Assembly: GCA_009760855.2 (NCBI GenBank)
Contig: WPIO01000130.1
Coordinates: 554,501 to 618,500 of the forward strand
Origin: Cristatella mucedo
Lineage: Eukaryota; Bryozoa; Phylactolaemata; Cristatellidae
Direction: 5' to 3'
Length of the DNA: 64,000 bases
The translations under genes were made by a program, and so were the position numbers. The first letter of the stretch is position 1, and each line of letters begins with the position of its first letter. Below are positions 1 to 13,700 of this stretch, piece after piece. Below the pieces are notes generated by a model. That model made no database searches. It was not told where the DNA came from and was given only the letters and a program-made list of their open reading frames with translations.

Positions 1-2040
1 ATTGTTCTGCTATAAAATGCGCCACGACACTGCGGTTCTTGCTGATCTGACCCTGCACTGGGAGGAAAATATGGAGGCGGCACATTGAAGGCGGGTTAGC
101 CGCTATGAGGACTTGGCTGACCAGTGCAGGAGCAACGGTTAGAGATGTGAGCTATTTGCAACTGAGATGAGCGCTCGAGTGTATGTTAGTCGATCGGCCA
201 CCCCTTTCATGGGTCTTATTGGTTTTTGGGGTAAACGCCTGCAGTGAGCAGTAAAGAAGTTGCTAGTTCAGCTGAATTAGGTGAAGCTTGGTTACAATAC
301 TCAAGGTCATCTCACTGAGGATTAGTAGACGAGCTGGTGCAACTTGTAAACTGTGAATATTTATCGTAATGAATACAACAAGCCTATTAAGTATCGAATT
401 CCTTCCCAACCTATCCAGAACAGATTTTACAAAGTTTCTCTAGAAACAGCATGTCACCCAAAAAGCTCCATTAATTGACTACAAAAAAGCCAAAGCGAGG
501 CCATGCATTCACTGTTGCGGTCGGCGTTTGAACCCTAGGAAAGTATTTGGTTATAAACCTCTTGCTGACAAAATTTTGCATTCGTCTCTACTTTCTTTGT
601 CGAACTAACAGTAGGTGGTTGCTTGAGAGTTTAGCCACTTCTCCTGATTTATGATTGAGTCACCTCTAGGATTGAGTTCGTTATGTTGAATTTAGTTGGG
701 CAGGCCGTTGACTTTATGATGGATACATTTATGTTGTGTTACAGATTTGTTGAGACAAAACAGTTGTGCTGTGGCCTTCTATTGTAATGCCACTGAAAGC
801 CCACAAAACAAGGAAGGTTCTTCGACCCACATGACGCCCATGAGGATATGTTGGAAAATCGCTCAAAACTAGTCCACTCCTTTAAATTGCTTCAGGATTG
901 ATGGATTGGTGTTTATAGGATTCGGTGTGCGGCCCACAGCCAGACATCAAGGACAGCAAGCTGCCTAATGCAATAGCATTTCGGAGAGAGCAGCTGTCAG
1001 ATTCCTTTACCCAGTGTAAGGTCGACGAGCAATAAAAAAAGCAGAGTGTGCACAACGGTAAAAATAGTGAGATTGATACCGCCCCTTCCTAATTGGGCAA
1101 TAAGCTGGGCATCGGCGGCCATGCCCACCTTTCCTCCTATTGAGGCACGCCATGTCGTTCCTGTTGAGTCCAGTAATGAGTGCTAAGCTGCTGGCAGTCA
1201 GCAGAGGACTGGCCTTGGCATTGGCAGCATTAGCACGAAATCCCATGTGCCGTCGTCGGTGAATTGTCTGAACCCTTGTAGCCACTTAGGTACCCAGCGG
1301 TTACTCCGGCTCCGAGAGAGCTGCCAGCTTTCGGCTGCAGGACGCCATGCTGTCGGCAGACTCGAACTGACTGTTCCAGTGCAAGCGAGGCGTGTCGCCT
1401 TCACATTTATGTTTCCTCTCAGCTTCGATGGTATATGCTAAAAACTGAGCCCCCGAAGCCGTCTTTGAAAGTTGGATGCTGCAGAGGTTTGCTGTAGGGA
1501 ATACGTACTGCAGCCGAGATAAATTTTTGTCCGCACTACCAGTTAACGAGTCAGTGTCGAGCACGTTTGGCTTTTTTTTAGTCAATTAGTGGAGCCTTTT
1601 CAGATGACGTGCTGTTTCTAGAGAAACTTTCTGCATATGGTGCAGGCCGAAATAAATTCATGCGGCCTGCCATTGAGTCAGGTAGTTTGATGGAACATGA
1701 TAAAAGACCGAGGACGCCAGCACTGCTGCAAAAATTGAAAGCATGCCCTATCGTATTTAAAACAGCATATTGTTTCCAGCAATGAAAGAAATCAGACCCC
1801 ATGATTAGCAGATTTTTATATTGGCAGGGAGCGAGCCGTGAGCCTTTTTGACTTTGACCCTGACGATGTCTCGCATACGCCTGAGATGGTTTTTATGACT
1901 CCTTCCGCCGATGTTTGAAAAACTGATCGCAATTTCGACGAGAGACGCGATCTTAATTTGTACAGAGACTCGTACAGACCGAAAGAACTCTTTCAACGCC
2001 TATTGATGTTGATTTAGCGGATAGAATTGTGTTGAACAAT
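1..2040. other. No gene recognised
   Basis: No coding signal, splice-bounded exon or clear repeat was recognised. Short frames on both strands look random. If the cyclase reading is right, this lies inside an intron between C1a exons and the C1b exon. Confidence 0.5.
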
Positions 2041-2049
2041 TTCTGGAGA

Positions 2050-3600
2050 TTTTTATTAGTCTGGCCAGACTCCACGAAGAGCCTGAATTAGAACTTGGGC
2101 CATTTGAAACTGTCTTGCCCTCCTCCTAATTCATCTTGAAGGGGCAAGTTCACACTTTCAGCAATATTTGACGACTGTTCGACGACAACTTCTACATCGT
2201 TGACTCCACATTGACGAGACGCTAGATTTTCTGCGAAATGTAGCGTGGTTTTTGACGGAGTGACAGATGGATCTATGAGACTATGAAATAGGCTAATGAC
2301 ATCCTTGTTTAGTCGCTCTTTCGCGTGACACTTTAATTTCCACGAACTTGGTACTAACGTCCTTATTCAGGTTAGAGAGATTGTTGAACATGAATTCTAA
2401 AATTGTGTCAGAACTCATCAATGTCGCGTCTTCTCTAACTAAATTATCAACAGCAAGTTTCACATATTCCATGGCTTTCAGAAATTTTAAGAGCGTCAAA
2501 ATCCACTTTTTCAGCGCACCGAATTTGGTTAGTGTCTCGCGGATGGCGACTTTTGCCTTTAATAGTGGTTCTAACATTGTTGGGATGGAGTTCCAGCGCG
2601 TCTTCTCGTCAAGATGCAATTCAAGCTCACTTTCTAGCTCAGTTTTTACTTTGGATTGAAAGAGATTATTTCGAACTGTTGATTTGTGTATGGATTTGAC
2701 AAGCTTGCTTGATTTCGTCAGCAGATCATGGTAATCGACGTCTCCCTCTAATGTATCATCTCTGATCCCTTCTAAGTCCGTACTTGCTTCAGAATTTTCC
2801 ATTTCATCAATATCGTCACTATCCATGTTTAAATAGTTCATCTCTGTACTCTTCTTGTAAAATGCATCACATAATCCAAGGTGCAGACCATGGTTTAAAC
2901 AGAACTGTCCGATGACATTGTCTAATACATTTCTTATTTACTGTAGCGCCGTCCTTAGTAGATCCCACCAAATCCCTCTCGATTGTTATTTCAAAAATGC
3001 TCAAATGCTGTTTCATTGATTCGACCATATCGAGAGCTGTGCACGAACAAAATATGTGAACAAGACCCGTCTTGATTGTTGTTTCATCACCACTATCATG
3101 AATGTAGTCTCCAAAAAATTGACGTCCTCTCACAGTTGTGTATTTATCTAGTCATCCTAAATTTTACTCATCGAGTTTTTCCTTGATGTCGGCAATCGCT
3201 TTGTTTTTATTTTCTTCGTAATCATCATGCACCAGCTTCACCACATCGCTTTCGTTCGCTCGAAGTTTGAATCCGTCTCGTATGATTGATCGCCGTATAT
3301 ACTTGTTTCTAGTGATAGCTCTGTTTGGTATGCCATCACTAGCCAGAGCGGTAGCAATCTCCTTCAGACTCTTTCGCCCCAGGAAATCGGCAATCGGTTT
3401 TTTCTTCATGTTCACTGGCTGTTCCTGGGATGTACACCCTCCAGCAGGTTTATAAAAATCAATAAACGTATTTTCCGATTATTCTTTAACGGTGTCTTTG
3501 TCTTGGGGTTTCCAGAACATTTGATGATTTTGTTGCATCGTCCACATTGACCTTCTACCTCTTCTGTAATTTGATTCTTTCATTTTTCTGCGTACTCCCG
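2050..3600 (-). pseudogene. Decayed hAT-family transposase (BED-finger type)
   Basis: Read on the minus strand in several frames. A BED-like finger CGRCNKIIKCSGN lies near 3550-3510. At 3415-3164 is SLKEIATALASDGIPNRAI to IADIKEKLDE, typical of the region after the BED domain. At 3133-2870 is DLVGSTKDGATVNKK and NHGLHLGLCDAFYKK. At 2700-2500 is LHLDEKTRWNSIPTML. Stops and frameshifts break it and no terminal repeats were identified. It sits in reverse orientation to the cyclase gene. Confidence 0.75.
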
Positions 3601-4267
3601 AACTGAATGCACGGCAGAAAAAAACATCAATATTGGTTGATGCCACAAGATCAATTTAATTAACATCTTACTTAATTTTTGAAAAAATGCACTTTCATTT
3701 TTAGTTTTTGTCCAATTTGATAAATTCATCATAACAAATCAGTAACTTTGTTAAAAAGAAACTTGAAAAATCTTGTTTTCCGTTACATATTTCCTACCCA
3801 TAGTGAATGTTGGAGCTTTAGTAATAGTATCTTTTTGTTTAAAAATTATTGTTAGAAACAATAAAAAAGTTAAAAAACATGTTTAGTTTTTTATTTTTGG
3901 GCGAAAAACAAGCTGTTTTACTGTTACTGTTAAAAAGTTATTAGAAACCCTAAGTACATACTGCACGTAACTATGGCAGTTTCAAATTCAGAAAATTTCT
4001 CGACGACCTCCGATTTTTAGTTTTATAGCATTTGTAGGCACACAGCCTTATTTTCCAGTCATTTTCTCAGCAGACGTCATAAGTTGCTAGTTCACTTTGA
4101 TTCTAGCTCCAGAGGTGGGGGACTTGTTTTACTACTTGGGGCCTTCTTTTATAGATGTTTGGTTTTGCGAAAGTCGAGGAATTCACTGTGCTGGATGCTC
4201 GAAACACCATTATGAGGTCATTATGAGAGCACACACGTGGCCATACAAAATGTCTATTTCATTTGCA
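3601..4267. other. AT-rich spacer
   Basis: AT-rich with T and A runs. It may include the 5' flank of the hAT element. No coding or RNA signal seen. Confidence 0.4.
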
Positions 4268-4392
4268 CAACACCATTAAGGGAACTTAATCTCTAAGCTG
4301 GTTTTTCTACGCATGCCTGCCACATGGCTCGAGCCCACGACCCTTGTCGCTAAAGATTAGCACTGCACCCCTGGGCCAAATCAGTGTGTCAC
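4268..4392 (-). mobile_element. SINE-1 copy, diverged
   Basis: Reading minus, a tRNA-like head ends with the B-box-like GGGCTCGAGCC complement and is followed by the GAGATTAAGTT tail. It lies about 180 bases upstream of cyclase exon 4571. Confidence 0.6.
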
Positions 4393-4570
4393 CCCTCGAT
4401 GAGCGTGCTCATGCAGTCCTTTCACTGCAGGTCTCTCCATTCCACTCGTTATTCTCTCGCTGGCTCCGTTTTCTGCAATCGAGCGAAAGACGATCGTATG
4501 CCATTGTTTTGAGTGGCACAAAAAAATCTGAAACCGGTACTGCATGAAAATGTTGACATTTCTGTTGTAG

Positions 4571-4720
4571 GATGCTGACTGTCCAACGAATCATCCACGA
4601 ACGAAAGAGCAGTACACCAACGTTGCAGATCAGCTCTCCACCTACCTTCAGTCATGGGGAGCTCCAAAGCCATTTGCTAGTCTAAGTGGTTCACAGACTA
4701 AGCGTACCATACCTGAAAGA
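4571..4720 (+). CDS. Adenylyl cyclase exon 1 in window (C1b)
   Basis: A phase 0-0 exon of 50 codons, between acceptor TTCTGTTGTAG and donor GTGAGT. It reads [20 protein letters not shown]. This matches the C1b stretch of AC2-type cyclases that carries the PFAHL motif, described as a G-beta-gamma contact in mammals. Upstream exons were not found. Confidence 0.9.
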
Positions 4721-7700
4721 GTGAGTGGATGCATGCTTTGCTACTGTATTCGGTTACTTGTTCAGAGGAAGGATTGACTAGTTTGCTTGAATCCGACCAA
4801 GTCCGACCAAGCGCTTTCATGCAGGTTGGTAGTGCATAGTAATAGAAATAATTAGCTGCTCACTGCTTATTATCGCGAAGTTTCAGACCATGTTTGTGCC
4901 TTCACATTGCTATTGACGGCTAAAAACGAAAGTCTCTCATTCCCGTTCATAGGAAAGTAGCTGTGGCGCTAGTTTGTGTCAGTACGGCAAACGTGGTATA
5001 ACACCCTACCAGTTCTTGTAATTTGGTTGCAGAGTCTTGACTCACTCGAGGCATCGGTGAATTCAACATTTCTGCAAACCGGATGGAAGTCGCTGTTTAT
5101 TCTTCCACCTATAAGCTCCGTCACACTAGCATCTGCCACTACCTCGACGGGTGACAAACATTGCTCGTGCTCAGCTGCAGCAGCTGCAGCCTCGGAACGT
5201 ATCACGTGCAGTGGTACTGGCCAGTTCAGATGTCTAGCCGTGGTTTCTATTTGCTTATATCTGGTTGTGGCTGCATCGGAGCTCATTATTGCAAGGTGAG
5301 ACCTTATCTTATCGCCCACTCAGACACAAGTTGTCACCCCTGGTAGCACAAATTTAGCTTGTGACCATGCACGTGCCCTTTACCTGCTGCTGCATTGGTC
5401 TGAGGCTGCTCGAGCGGCTGGCCAAATGGATGGGTGCTTGCACTTTAAGTGCAGCCAGACAGGGGTGTTGGTGATACGGTGCCCCCCCCCCCGCCGAAAT
5501 TAATTGATTTGGTTGTGATTGGAAATGTATCTCTGATTTTCACCTGATGGTGTTTAGTTGTAATGCTGAGTTTGGCAAAGGTCGTAAGGTAACAAAGCAG
5601 TAAATGGTCAGTTTTGTGTAGTGCTAAAACAGCCTTCACCGCCATATGCTACTGAAGATCGATAATGTGTCTTCCTGATCTTGGAAGTTTAAACCTGGCT
5701 CTCCAGTGGCGGAAGCAATTGTCTTATGTCACTAAGATCGATAGACGTTTGCAGCGTTTCACTGTCAAACGACTCGAAGCATATGCATTTTGAATTTCTC
5801 GTTTGTCTTGTGAATTGTAAGTTGCCGCCTATTGACGCCTGTGTATGTTGCAAGGAGATCACAAACTCGATTCACAAATTTGAAAGGCGACTTTAGATAG
5901 CAATGTCATGTGCTTCGGCTAAGGCCAAATATTGTTTTGCATATGTTGTCGTCTATGGAGCCTGATAAAAATGTAGATTGGCTGTTGGCATACTGTTGGA
6001 GATGGGACATTCTTTTCACCTGTTCTGTGCTGCTACTTGTATCCTATCTGCTCCCTCGACTGTCACCATGTCTACTATGCTTTCTGCTTCCTATTTCTTG
6101 CATGTGATGAAGTCTGTTAGCTACCGTATATGCACCGAATGCATCGTGGGTGTAGAGTGCATTACATATAACACTTGTGTATAACACCCGCGTGGTCTTT
6201 GTGAGTTTGCAAAGTGGCATACAAAGATAGATACACATATCGGCAAATAATGATAATACTATGCATGTGCAATATTTAAAAAATAGTGCTGTTGTGCAAG
6301 GGTGGCAGTTCTGACTACTCGCTGCAATGAACTGGTCGTTACTACAGTCCGGTCGAAGAATCCGAGGGCACAGTAAATTGTAAAGCATTTTCTGAGACAT
6401 ACATTCTCGTTTTGCGTGGCTGTTACACCGGCCATCTATGCCAACTTTATGTTCAAAATATATGCTTTGCCTTCTGCATCTACCTTTAATATTTCTGACC
6501 AAACTTTTGTATTCTATGCAGCTCATGATCTTTTGAATTTAAAACTGGCCAGCTGCCTTGCATTGTCTCGAGCTTGACTTACCACCTTTTTTCAAACCAC
6601 ACGAGTCCTTCAGGCAATGCTTTGAATGCTACTAAATGTGGCCACTATGCTATTGGCTTGTTTTGAATCGGCGGTCATGCGGTTGTTAATCTGCAGGTCT
6701 ATGGCTATGTTCGTGTCCATTGGCATTGGCTTGGTTTTACTGCTGGCCTTGACCGTGCTCGGCTGGTCAGACAAGTTCAAGTTCATGCAATGTGTAAGTG
6801 CAAGTAGCTGCAATGCATTTTTTTCTTGGCTGCTATGTTATAGCTTCCTGCAACTCATCCCAGACTAGTGTACTACGCACACAGTCGATGCTAGTGCAGA
6901 TTTTGATGCCATGGAAGCACCATGGCATATATATCTGCTGGAGTGTGGGATACAAATCAATCTTACTTGTTTGATTTTTAATTGCAGGAAAGGTCCAGCG
7001 GCCTCTCATATCTACATCGTCTCTTCTACTTGCACTATGTACTCTTCTTTGTACTGCAAGTACTGCTGTGGGTGACCGACTATATAAGCAGTGTCAGCAC
7101 ACTGGTTAGTACCTTTTATGTCTATAGGATTGATTAATCCTGCCAACTTTGTCATCGCATGTCTTTGATTGCTTGCATTTTCTGACTTTTTCTTGGTGAA
7201 GGAACTTTCAGAGTACACCATACAACATGAGTCGGGAGGTGTACGACCACATTACCAGAGCAGCATTGATCAATTGATTTATAGTGAATAAGGTAATCAC
7301 GGGGCCACGGGCAATATGTCTGTAGTAAATTGTTCACTGTACACTTAGCAGTAGACAGCACTGGGTTCTGAGGGCAGTGTATCACTATTCAAGTTCTTCA
7401 CTTATAGTTCTAGATGTCAGTGGCTTCCTGCTGTAGCCTATTTATATTCAATACTTACCCCAACTCGTATTTTACTCTTTAAGTTGCCAGCATGCCTTAC
7501 GGCTTACTTTTTAGTTGCAGTCTGCTAGTTTGTCAACTGCAGTTGGGATTTTCTGTAATTCCTTCTGCTGGCTTGCCTGAATAAAAATTAGAGTACTGCA
7601 ACCACCGTTAGATGCAAGAACCCACTTAGTTGTTACTGACAAGAAGATACTGTCAAGCTGGTTTGGTCCAGCGGTTAAGGTCCCGACTGAGGTCTGGCAG

Positions 7701-10700
7701 AGGTCGTTGGCTCGAGCCCCGAGGCACATGAGTAGTGCCTGAATAGAGATTAAGTTCTCTTGGGGTGCTATGCAAACAAATTACACAAACAAATTATTCT
7801 TTCTATCGACTAAGGCACTTACAAAATGGTACCGCATGAAGAAAACATCTCGTGGTTATTGAGGCCAGCTACTGTAATCAGCTAAACTTGCTGCGTTGTA
7901 TTTGCTGTTTGGCACCGTCTCTTGCCTCGCCTAGTTAATTAAGCTATTATGATTGTGCTTCTGTGGCAGCAATGACAGTAGTCTGCAGAACGGGTTTTTG
8001 AGGTCAAAGAACCGTTTATTTTTGTGTTGGCGTGATGTCGACTCGTGGCTCGAGCTGCACGATTAGTGCAGCTGCTTGAATTTGTTAGGGCTTCACTGCC
8101 GGTGTTTAAGCATGTGTATGACTCCCGTGATTAGATCAACACAGCTGCTTGACGATAGTTGATGATGATTATGTCTGATTGTCAGCTGGTCTGCTTATCA
8201 GTTGGTAACTGCTGTTCCTCTAAAGTTAATTAAGCTATACGGCTGTCTGTACTGCCGACACGATCCCGAGTTCTGCTGATTCCTGCTGGCTGCGTCATCT
8301 AGAACCGCGCCCAGAAGATAACTTCAATAGCGGTACCGAATTGTACCTGACAAAGTAGACCACGTTTCGACTTAAGTGGGCCGAATCGGCACGACTAAAT
8401 AGTCATTAATGCAGCTTCTTGGATGAAGCTGCCTTCAGCAAAAATGACGCCGAGCTGGTTTGGCCCAGTGGTTAAGGTGCTCGTCCCGACCGAGGTCTAG
8501 CCGAGGTCGTGGGCTCGAGCCCCGTGGCATATGTGAAGCACCTGAATAGAGATTAAGGTCTCTTAGGGCGCTTTATACAAATGAATTAAATTTTTTATAT
8601 GATGACTGAAAGCGGTACCAGTAATACTCGAGATGTCTGAACGCACTCATTAAGCTTTAAGTCACATTTGTTCATCTGTAATTACCTTTAATAAGCTCAT
8701 GGAACTGTAGAGCAACGATTGGGTGCCAAGGCCAGGGTGCCAAGGGCAATAAGGGCAGCACACCGTTCCGAAGACGGCTCTGCAGTTGTCAGAAGTGATA
8801 GGGTCTATGGGTCCGTGGGCCCTGCTAAGCAGCCCACGTATTCAGCAAATGTAAAGGCACCTAGAAAGAGATTGGGTTCTCTGAGGGCGCTTTATTAAGT
8901 GTATTATTAATAATATTTTTTTTATTTCCTACCTCCTGTGATTAGAAATGAGCTTCGTGGTACTACAGTAGGTTGTGCAAAATTGGTTCACAATTGAAGC
9001 CAGTCGCTCCGTGTAGCCGCAGGAATCAGCGGTCCAGAGTTAGCAAGTTGGCCATGTAGCTTTAGTTTTAATAAGTTTAAATAGTCATCTCTTGCAGCTT
9101 CACCGAGATGGCTTGGTTAATGGCACCAACATCAGCACGACCGATTTTGAAACCGGCAATCTCAGCACGCCTGTACCAGCCGACGACCACACGATGCCTT
9201 ATATAGCACAGGGCCTTGACCCAAGGAGGTTGCAGCTAATAGAAGTAAGCACTATTGCTAAGTTGAGCTTCAGAAGGCGTGTCCTGCTTTGCAAGCAGGT
9301 GGCATGCTGGCTGCTGGTCAGTCTTGATGTTGAGCTTATTCCTGCAGCCTTACCTTGTGCTATGCCAGTTCATGCTTGCAGTCGACAGTGGTAGCTCCAC
9401 ATGGCTGGTATGTGCTGTTGCTGTAGGCTGACTGGGCTGTCGACTGCTTGCTCATCGCAGCACCACTCATGTTCTTTCACGTGTCGTTTGTCTTCAAGAT
9501 GGTGGCGATGATGGCAGCAACAATAGTGAATGTAGTCCTTTACAACACGGGTAACAGCGAGTACATCATGCAGGCTAATCGACCTCTGGGGTAAGAATGA
9601 GTAAAACAGAAAACAGCATTCCTGTTGTCTGATAAAGGGCAAGCAAAGCACTTCCTGTCGCAGGTTTTAGATTTTCTGACTTTAAAAGATCACCAAGTCC
9701 TTCTTAAGCACCTCTCATCTCGCCTAGGCATCGCATCGCCAGCCCTGCACTGCAATCGTTTAGGTCCTATCTCAGTGGGAGACACTAGAGAATTGATACC
9801 AACGGGAAGCAATCACCCGATGAGCCTTATAAACTACAGGGTGATCCAAAGCTCAGTGCTTGGTCTATTTCTTTTCACAATTTATCTTCTCCCTTTTGCC
9901 AAAATAATCGCCAAACACAATATAGGCTCTCACTTCTATGCAGACGATGTGTAAATGATCTAAAAAAGCCCACTTGTACAGCAGCTGTGCGTGAGATAAA
10001 TTTGAGCACTGTAATAGGGGTTTGCCCAGTAGCTCACCTGCGGTTGGTCTATTTTCAGTCATTATCATCCGATGCTGCTCTATGCCCTTCACACAGTGGA
10101 TGCTTCAGCAGCATTGGTGACTTTATGGTTATTTTGCAGATAGCTAGCAGTTTAGGATTCTGTATTAGTTACGTCACATTTGCAAATTGATGCTGGCCCC
10201 CCCCCGACAGTGGACCAAACTGTCGTGTGTCTCTTTTCGACCATTTTCTGCTCTCTGCAGGTAGCATGCATGGGTAGCTGAGGAACACTTCGCCAGAGCG
10301 TGGACCAAATGATCTGTGCCTGAGTATCTGCTGATCTAGCTGGTGAACCCACCCGGGATGACTTTAGAGCAATCTTGCGGGTTTTTATTAATGTAGCTAA
10401 TCAAGAGAGAAAAAAATTGAAAAATGACATGTTTGCGTAGGAATTATCAAAATAACTCAAAAGGTTTGAGTATCACTACATAGTTTTTCGAAAATATTTT
10501 GTTGTACATCAGCTGTTACTTCCGTTTAAATCAGTGCATACATTCAAAATGACATTCAGTGCTAGTTCGAAAAATCCAAGCACTTTGGGGATCAAGATAT
10601 AACCTCAAATGTTACAGCGTTTTATTGACTGATAGCCAAAAAATAGCACCATGATAGGATTAACATTAGCTAGCAATATTTTGTAACAAATTGTGCATTC

Positions 10701-13700
10701 TGTCACTTTAGTTTGCTTACATGTGAAACAATCTCATTTTGCTGTATTTCAAGCAATTTCTGGCATCCAATGTAGTCGCAGTTTTCAAGGGGCATTATTT
10801 TGTAGTGCCGTCTGAGCACTATTAAGAAAGATTTACTGAATGTACCAAGTTTCTCCTCTCTATAAATGTATCTTAACGAGTATGTAGGCATTTTCTCGGC
10901 AGTCATCAAAGGTTTTATGCATGATATTTTGAAACTTATATATAACAATAGGCCTGACACGGTTCAAAGCAATGCAAGAATTTGTTACAAAGTAGAAAGG
11001 AAAAACCACTCAACAGCGTTGTTATAATAAATAAGGCACTTACGAATTCTTTTAAATCATTTGTTAGGTTTTGACTCTTATCAGTTTCCTAACGCATGGG
11101 AATAAATTTAACTCTCTTTTCCTAATATCCATCAAGAAAAGTGTTTACAACTTTCACATCATCGTGATTTTGGCTTTTTATGTGATTTGCAAGATTTCTG
11201 TAGCATTTTTTAATGGCTTTTTTATCGTGAAACTTGGCTGATTTCTCACTCTAACTGCACTACTGATTTCATGCATAGTTTCAAACCAGGTCGGGCCAGC
11301 ACAAAGTCGGAAGTATCAAACTTTGACCATTCCTAGGGTAGTGCCTGATACAGTTGCCGAGGTGCATATTTTGAGAGGGGGACACTCGGTACATTGAAAA
11401 GCCATTACCATGCCATGATCTGAAGGTGCTACCACAAATTATCCTTTGAAAACGGCAGCTATATCCGAACCCACTTGTCACGTCCAAGCAAGTTAATTTT
11501 GCATACTTTTCCCATACGTACTAGGGTAACCAGGGTCGCAGAATGCACAATTTGCATAACTTATTGCTTCCACATATTAATCCTACCTTGTGGTAGTATT
11601 TTGTCCCTGATTTTGATAAAACTTAAGTGTCTCAGATTTGTGTTGTTTACCTGTGTGGTTGAATTTTTGGGCCAGCACTGTATTTTGATTATTTTCAATT
11701 TAATTTTCCCTTTCAGCTATGAGAATCATTCTGTCATTTACGTTAATGTATGCAAATTACAATGCTTTCTTCCCACCGGTCTTCGAGTTAGAGAATCAGC
11801 TATAACTTTCAAATACATGGGGGTGGGACGTTCATGAAGGACTTTAGAAACACTCAAAATTATATATGCTGAAGTGTGTGCCAAAAATAGGACCAGCTGA
11901 TTAAACAGCCACATTTTTAGGGGCATATGAGCCTTGGTGGCTATCACTCTTGCATACGGGGACAATAACGTATTGCCTGCCTGCAGGACTCGAACCCACG
12001 ACCTGGGTCGTGAAGTGTAGGCGCCTTAACAATGGGGCAAATAATCCATTTAGTTATGTTATGAGTCAACTTAGCTTTCTGGGAGTCAAGCCTTGTTCCT
12101 CATCATTAACCATGCCTTGCTACAGTTTGTGAAGTTGTGCAAGTTTTATTACTTAGTGATCCCCCGCCGTTGTTTTGCAGGCCTCTTGCAGTGGCCACAC
12201 CAGCTGTTGCCACAGCAGCAAGCATCATCACATTCGTTCTCTTACTTTTGGTCGGCAGACAGGTTAGCATAGCATTTTCTTCTTGTGTGGTTTGCAGCGA
12301 TGTGTATGCTATCCTTATAATGTCAATTAATTGACGGAGAGAAACAGAGATCGACAAATCTATAGAGGAAGAGTAGAGAGGAAACAGAAAAAAAGAGGAC
12401 AGAGAGAGAGAGCAATCAAGTGGAGGTAGAGTGTGGGAGACAAGACACATGGAGCAAGAGAGAGTCGAAAGTAAGCGCAAGTGGGGAGAGAGACTAAATG
12501 AGTATATAATTAGTAAACATACGGTGTGCATATATACGTATATAGTGTATTGCACCATGGCTGAGTGTGTGGGCAGAAGTGAGTGATTGAGTGGACAAGT
12601 TTCAGAGTGATCGATTGAATACCGAAGATAGGGCAGAGTGAGAGTATGAGAGAACAGAGGGGAGTGGATGAAAGCTTTCGCAAGGCATCTTGAAAATGGT
12701 AGCAGATGGTAAATTAGGCTAATTAGCTGGTAGCCAGGATTGTATTGCACTATTACGGTGCTCTCTGCTCAACACTGTTTTCCTTCGACATGGGAAGATC
12801 GTGTGTCGTTGGTATCTGAAGCTGCTGAGCCTGTATCACTGATGCCTCCATGGCGAGCATCTTGAACCCTTTCCTTGCCATTTCAACTTGAGATATACTG
12901 TCCTTGTGGGAGCATATATCGATTTAATCTTATCAAATGCAGACAGAATTCAGCTGCAAATCGGTGACAACCTGGAAGGCAAGCTTTAATGTGGATGTGG
13001 ATGCCGTTGAGAAAATGAAGACAATAACAAAAGTGCTACTTACCAACATTCTACCGCAACACGTGGCTGACCACTACCTGAACAGGGCCTTCTGTGTTCA
13101 GGTAGGTGAGCCGCCATGCTTGGTTAAATAAGCTGCCTGCTGTGAATCAACTAGAAAAGCATGCGTGTTAAACGAGCAGGTTTAGGGAATCTCTTCGTAA
13201 AAATGCTGGTGCCTCGTCATCAGTTTCACGAACGGAACGTGATATCAGTGAGCCCACTTTTGCTAAGACACGAGAGCCAATGCACTAGCCGGTGTGGTGT
13301 GCCTCGTATATCAATGCTGAATATGAATATGAATGTATATGAAGCTGCTTGTACGTTGCATGGTACCCAGATTGGTAGGCAGCATCAGTAACTCGTGCTC
13401 AGGATTTTGCACAAGAATAGGATAGGCATCGTTTGTTTCATTATTCGAACGTCGTACGACCAGAAGTGATGTCTTGAGTAACAAGCCATCTTGGTCCCAG
13501 CATGCTTCGTCTAGAACCCAGCAGGAGGTCATGAACAGGTCTACCTTTTTTTTTAGTTATTTTAAGCCCAAGCTAGCTGTTGCCTGCCGAGACACGTGAT
13601 TGCTTAACCTAGAAGGATCGTGTAATTTTGCCCATTTCCTGTGGGTAGCATACTCAGTGTTGGCTAATTTGTGTGTTTCTCGTTATAGCCAGCATACCGC

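Noticed and set aside
6044-6526. 160-codon minus-strand frame
   Set aside because: It overlaps a LINE-B relic in the opposite strand and shows no domain.
11475-11837. Hydrophobic plus-strand frame considered for missing cyclase membrane helices
   Set aside because: It has no splice sites in the right phase, and exon 9427-9590 fills the gap properly.
12106-12750. 214-codon minus-strand frame
   Set aside because: It covers a GA-rich tract and runs antisense to the real TM12 exon. Its leucine/serine-rich text is low complexity.
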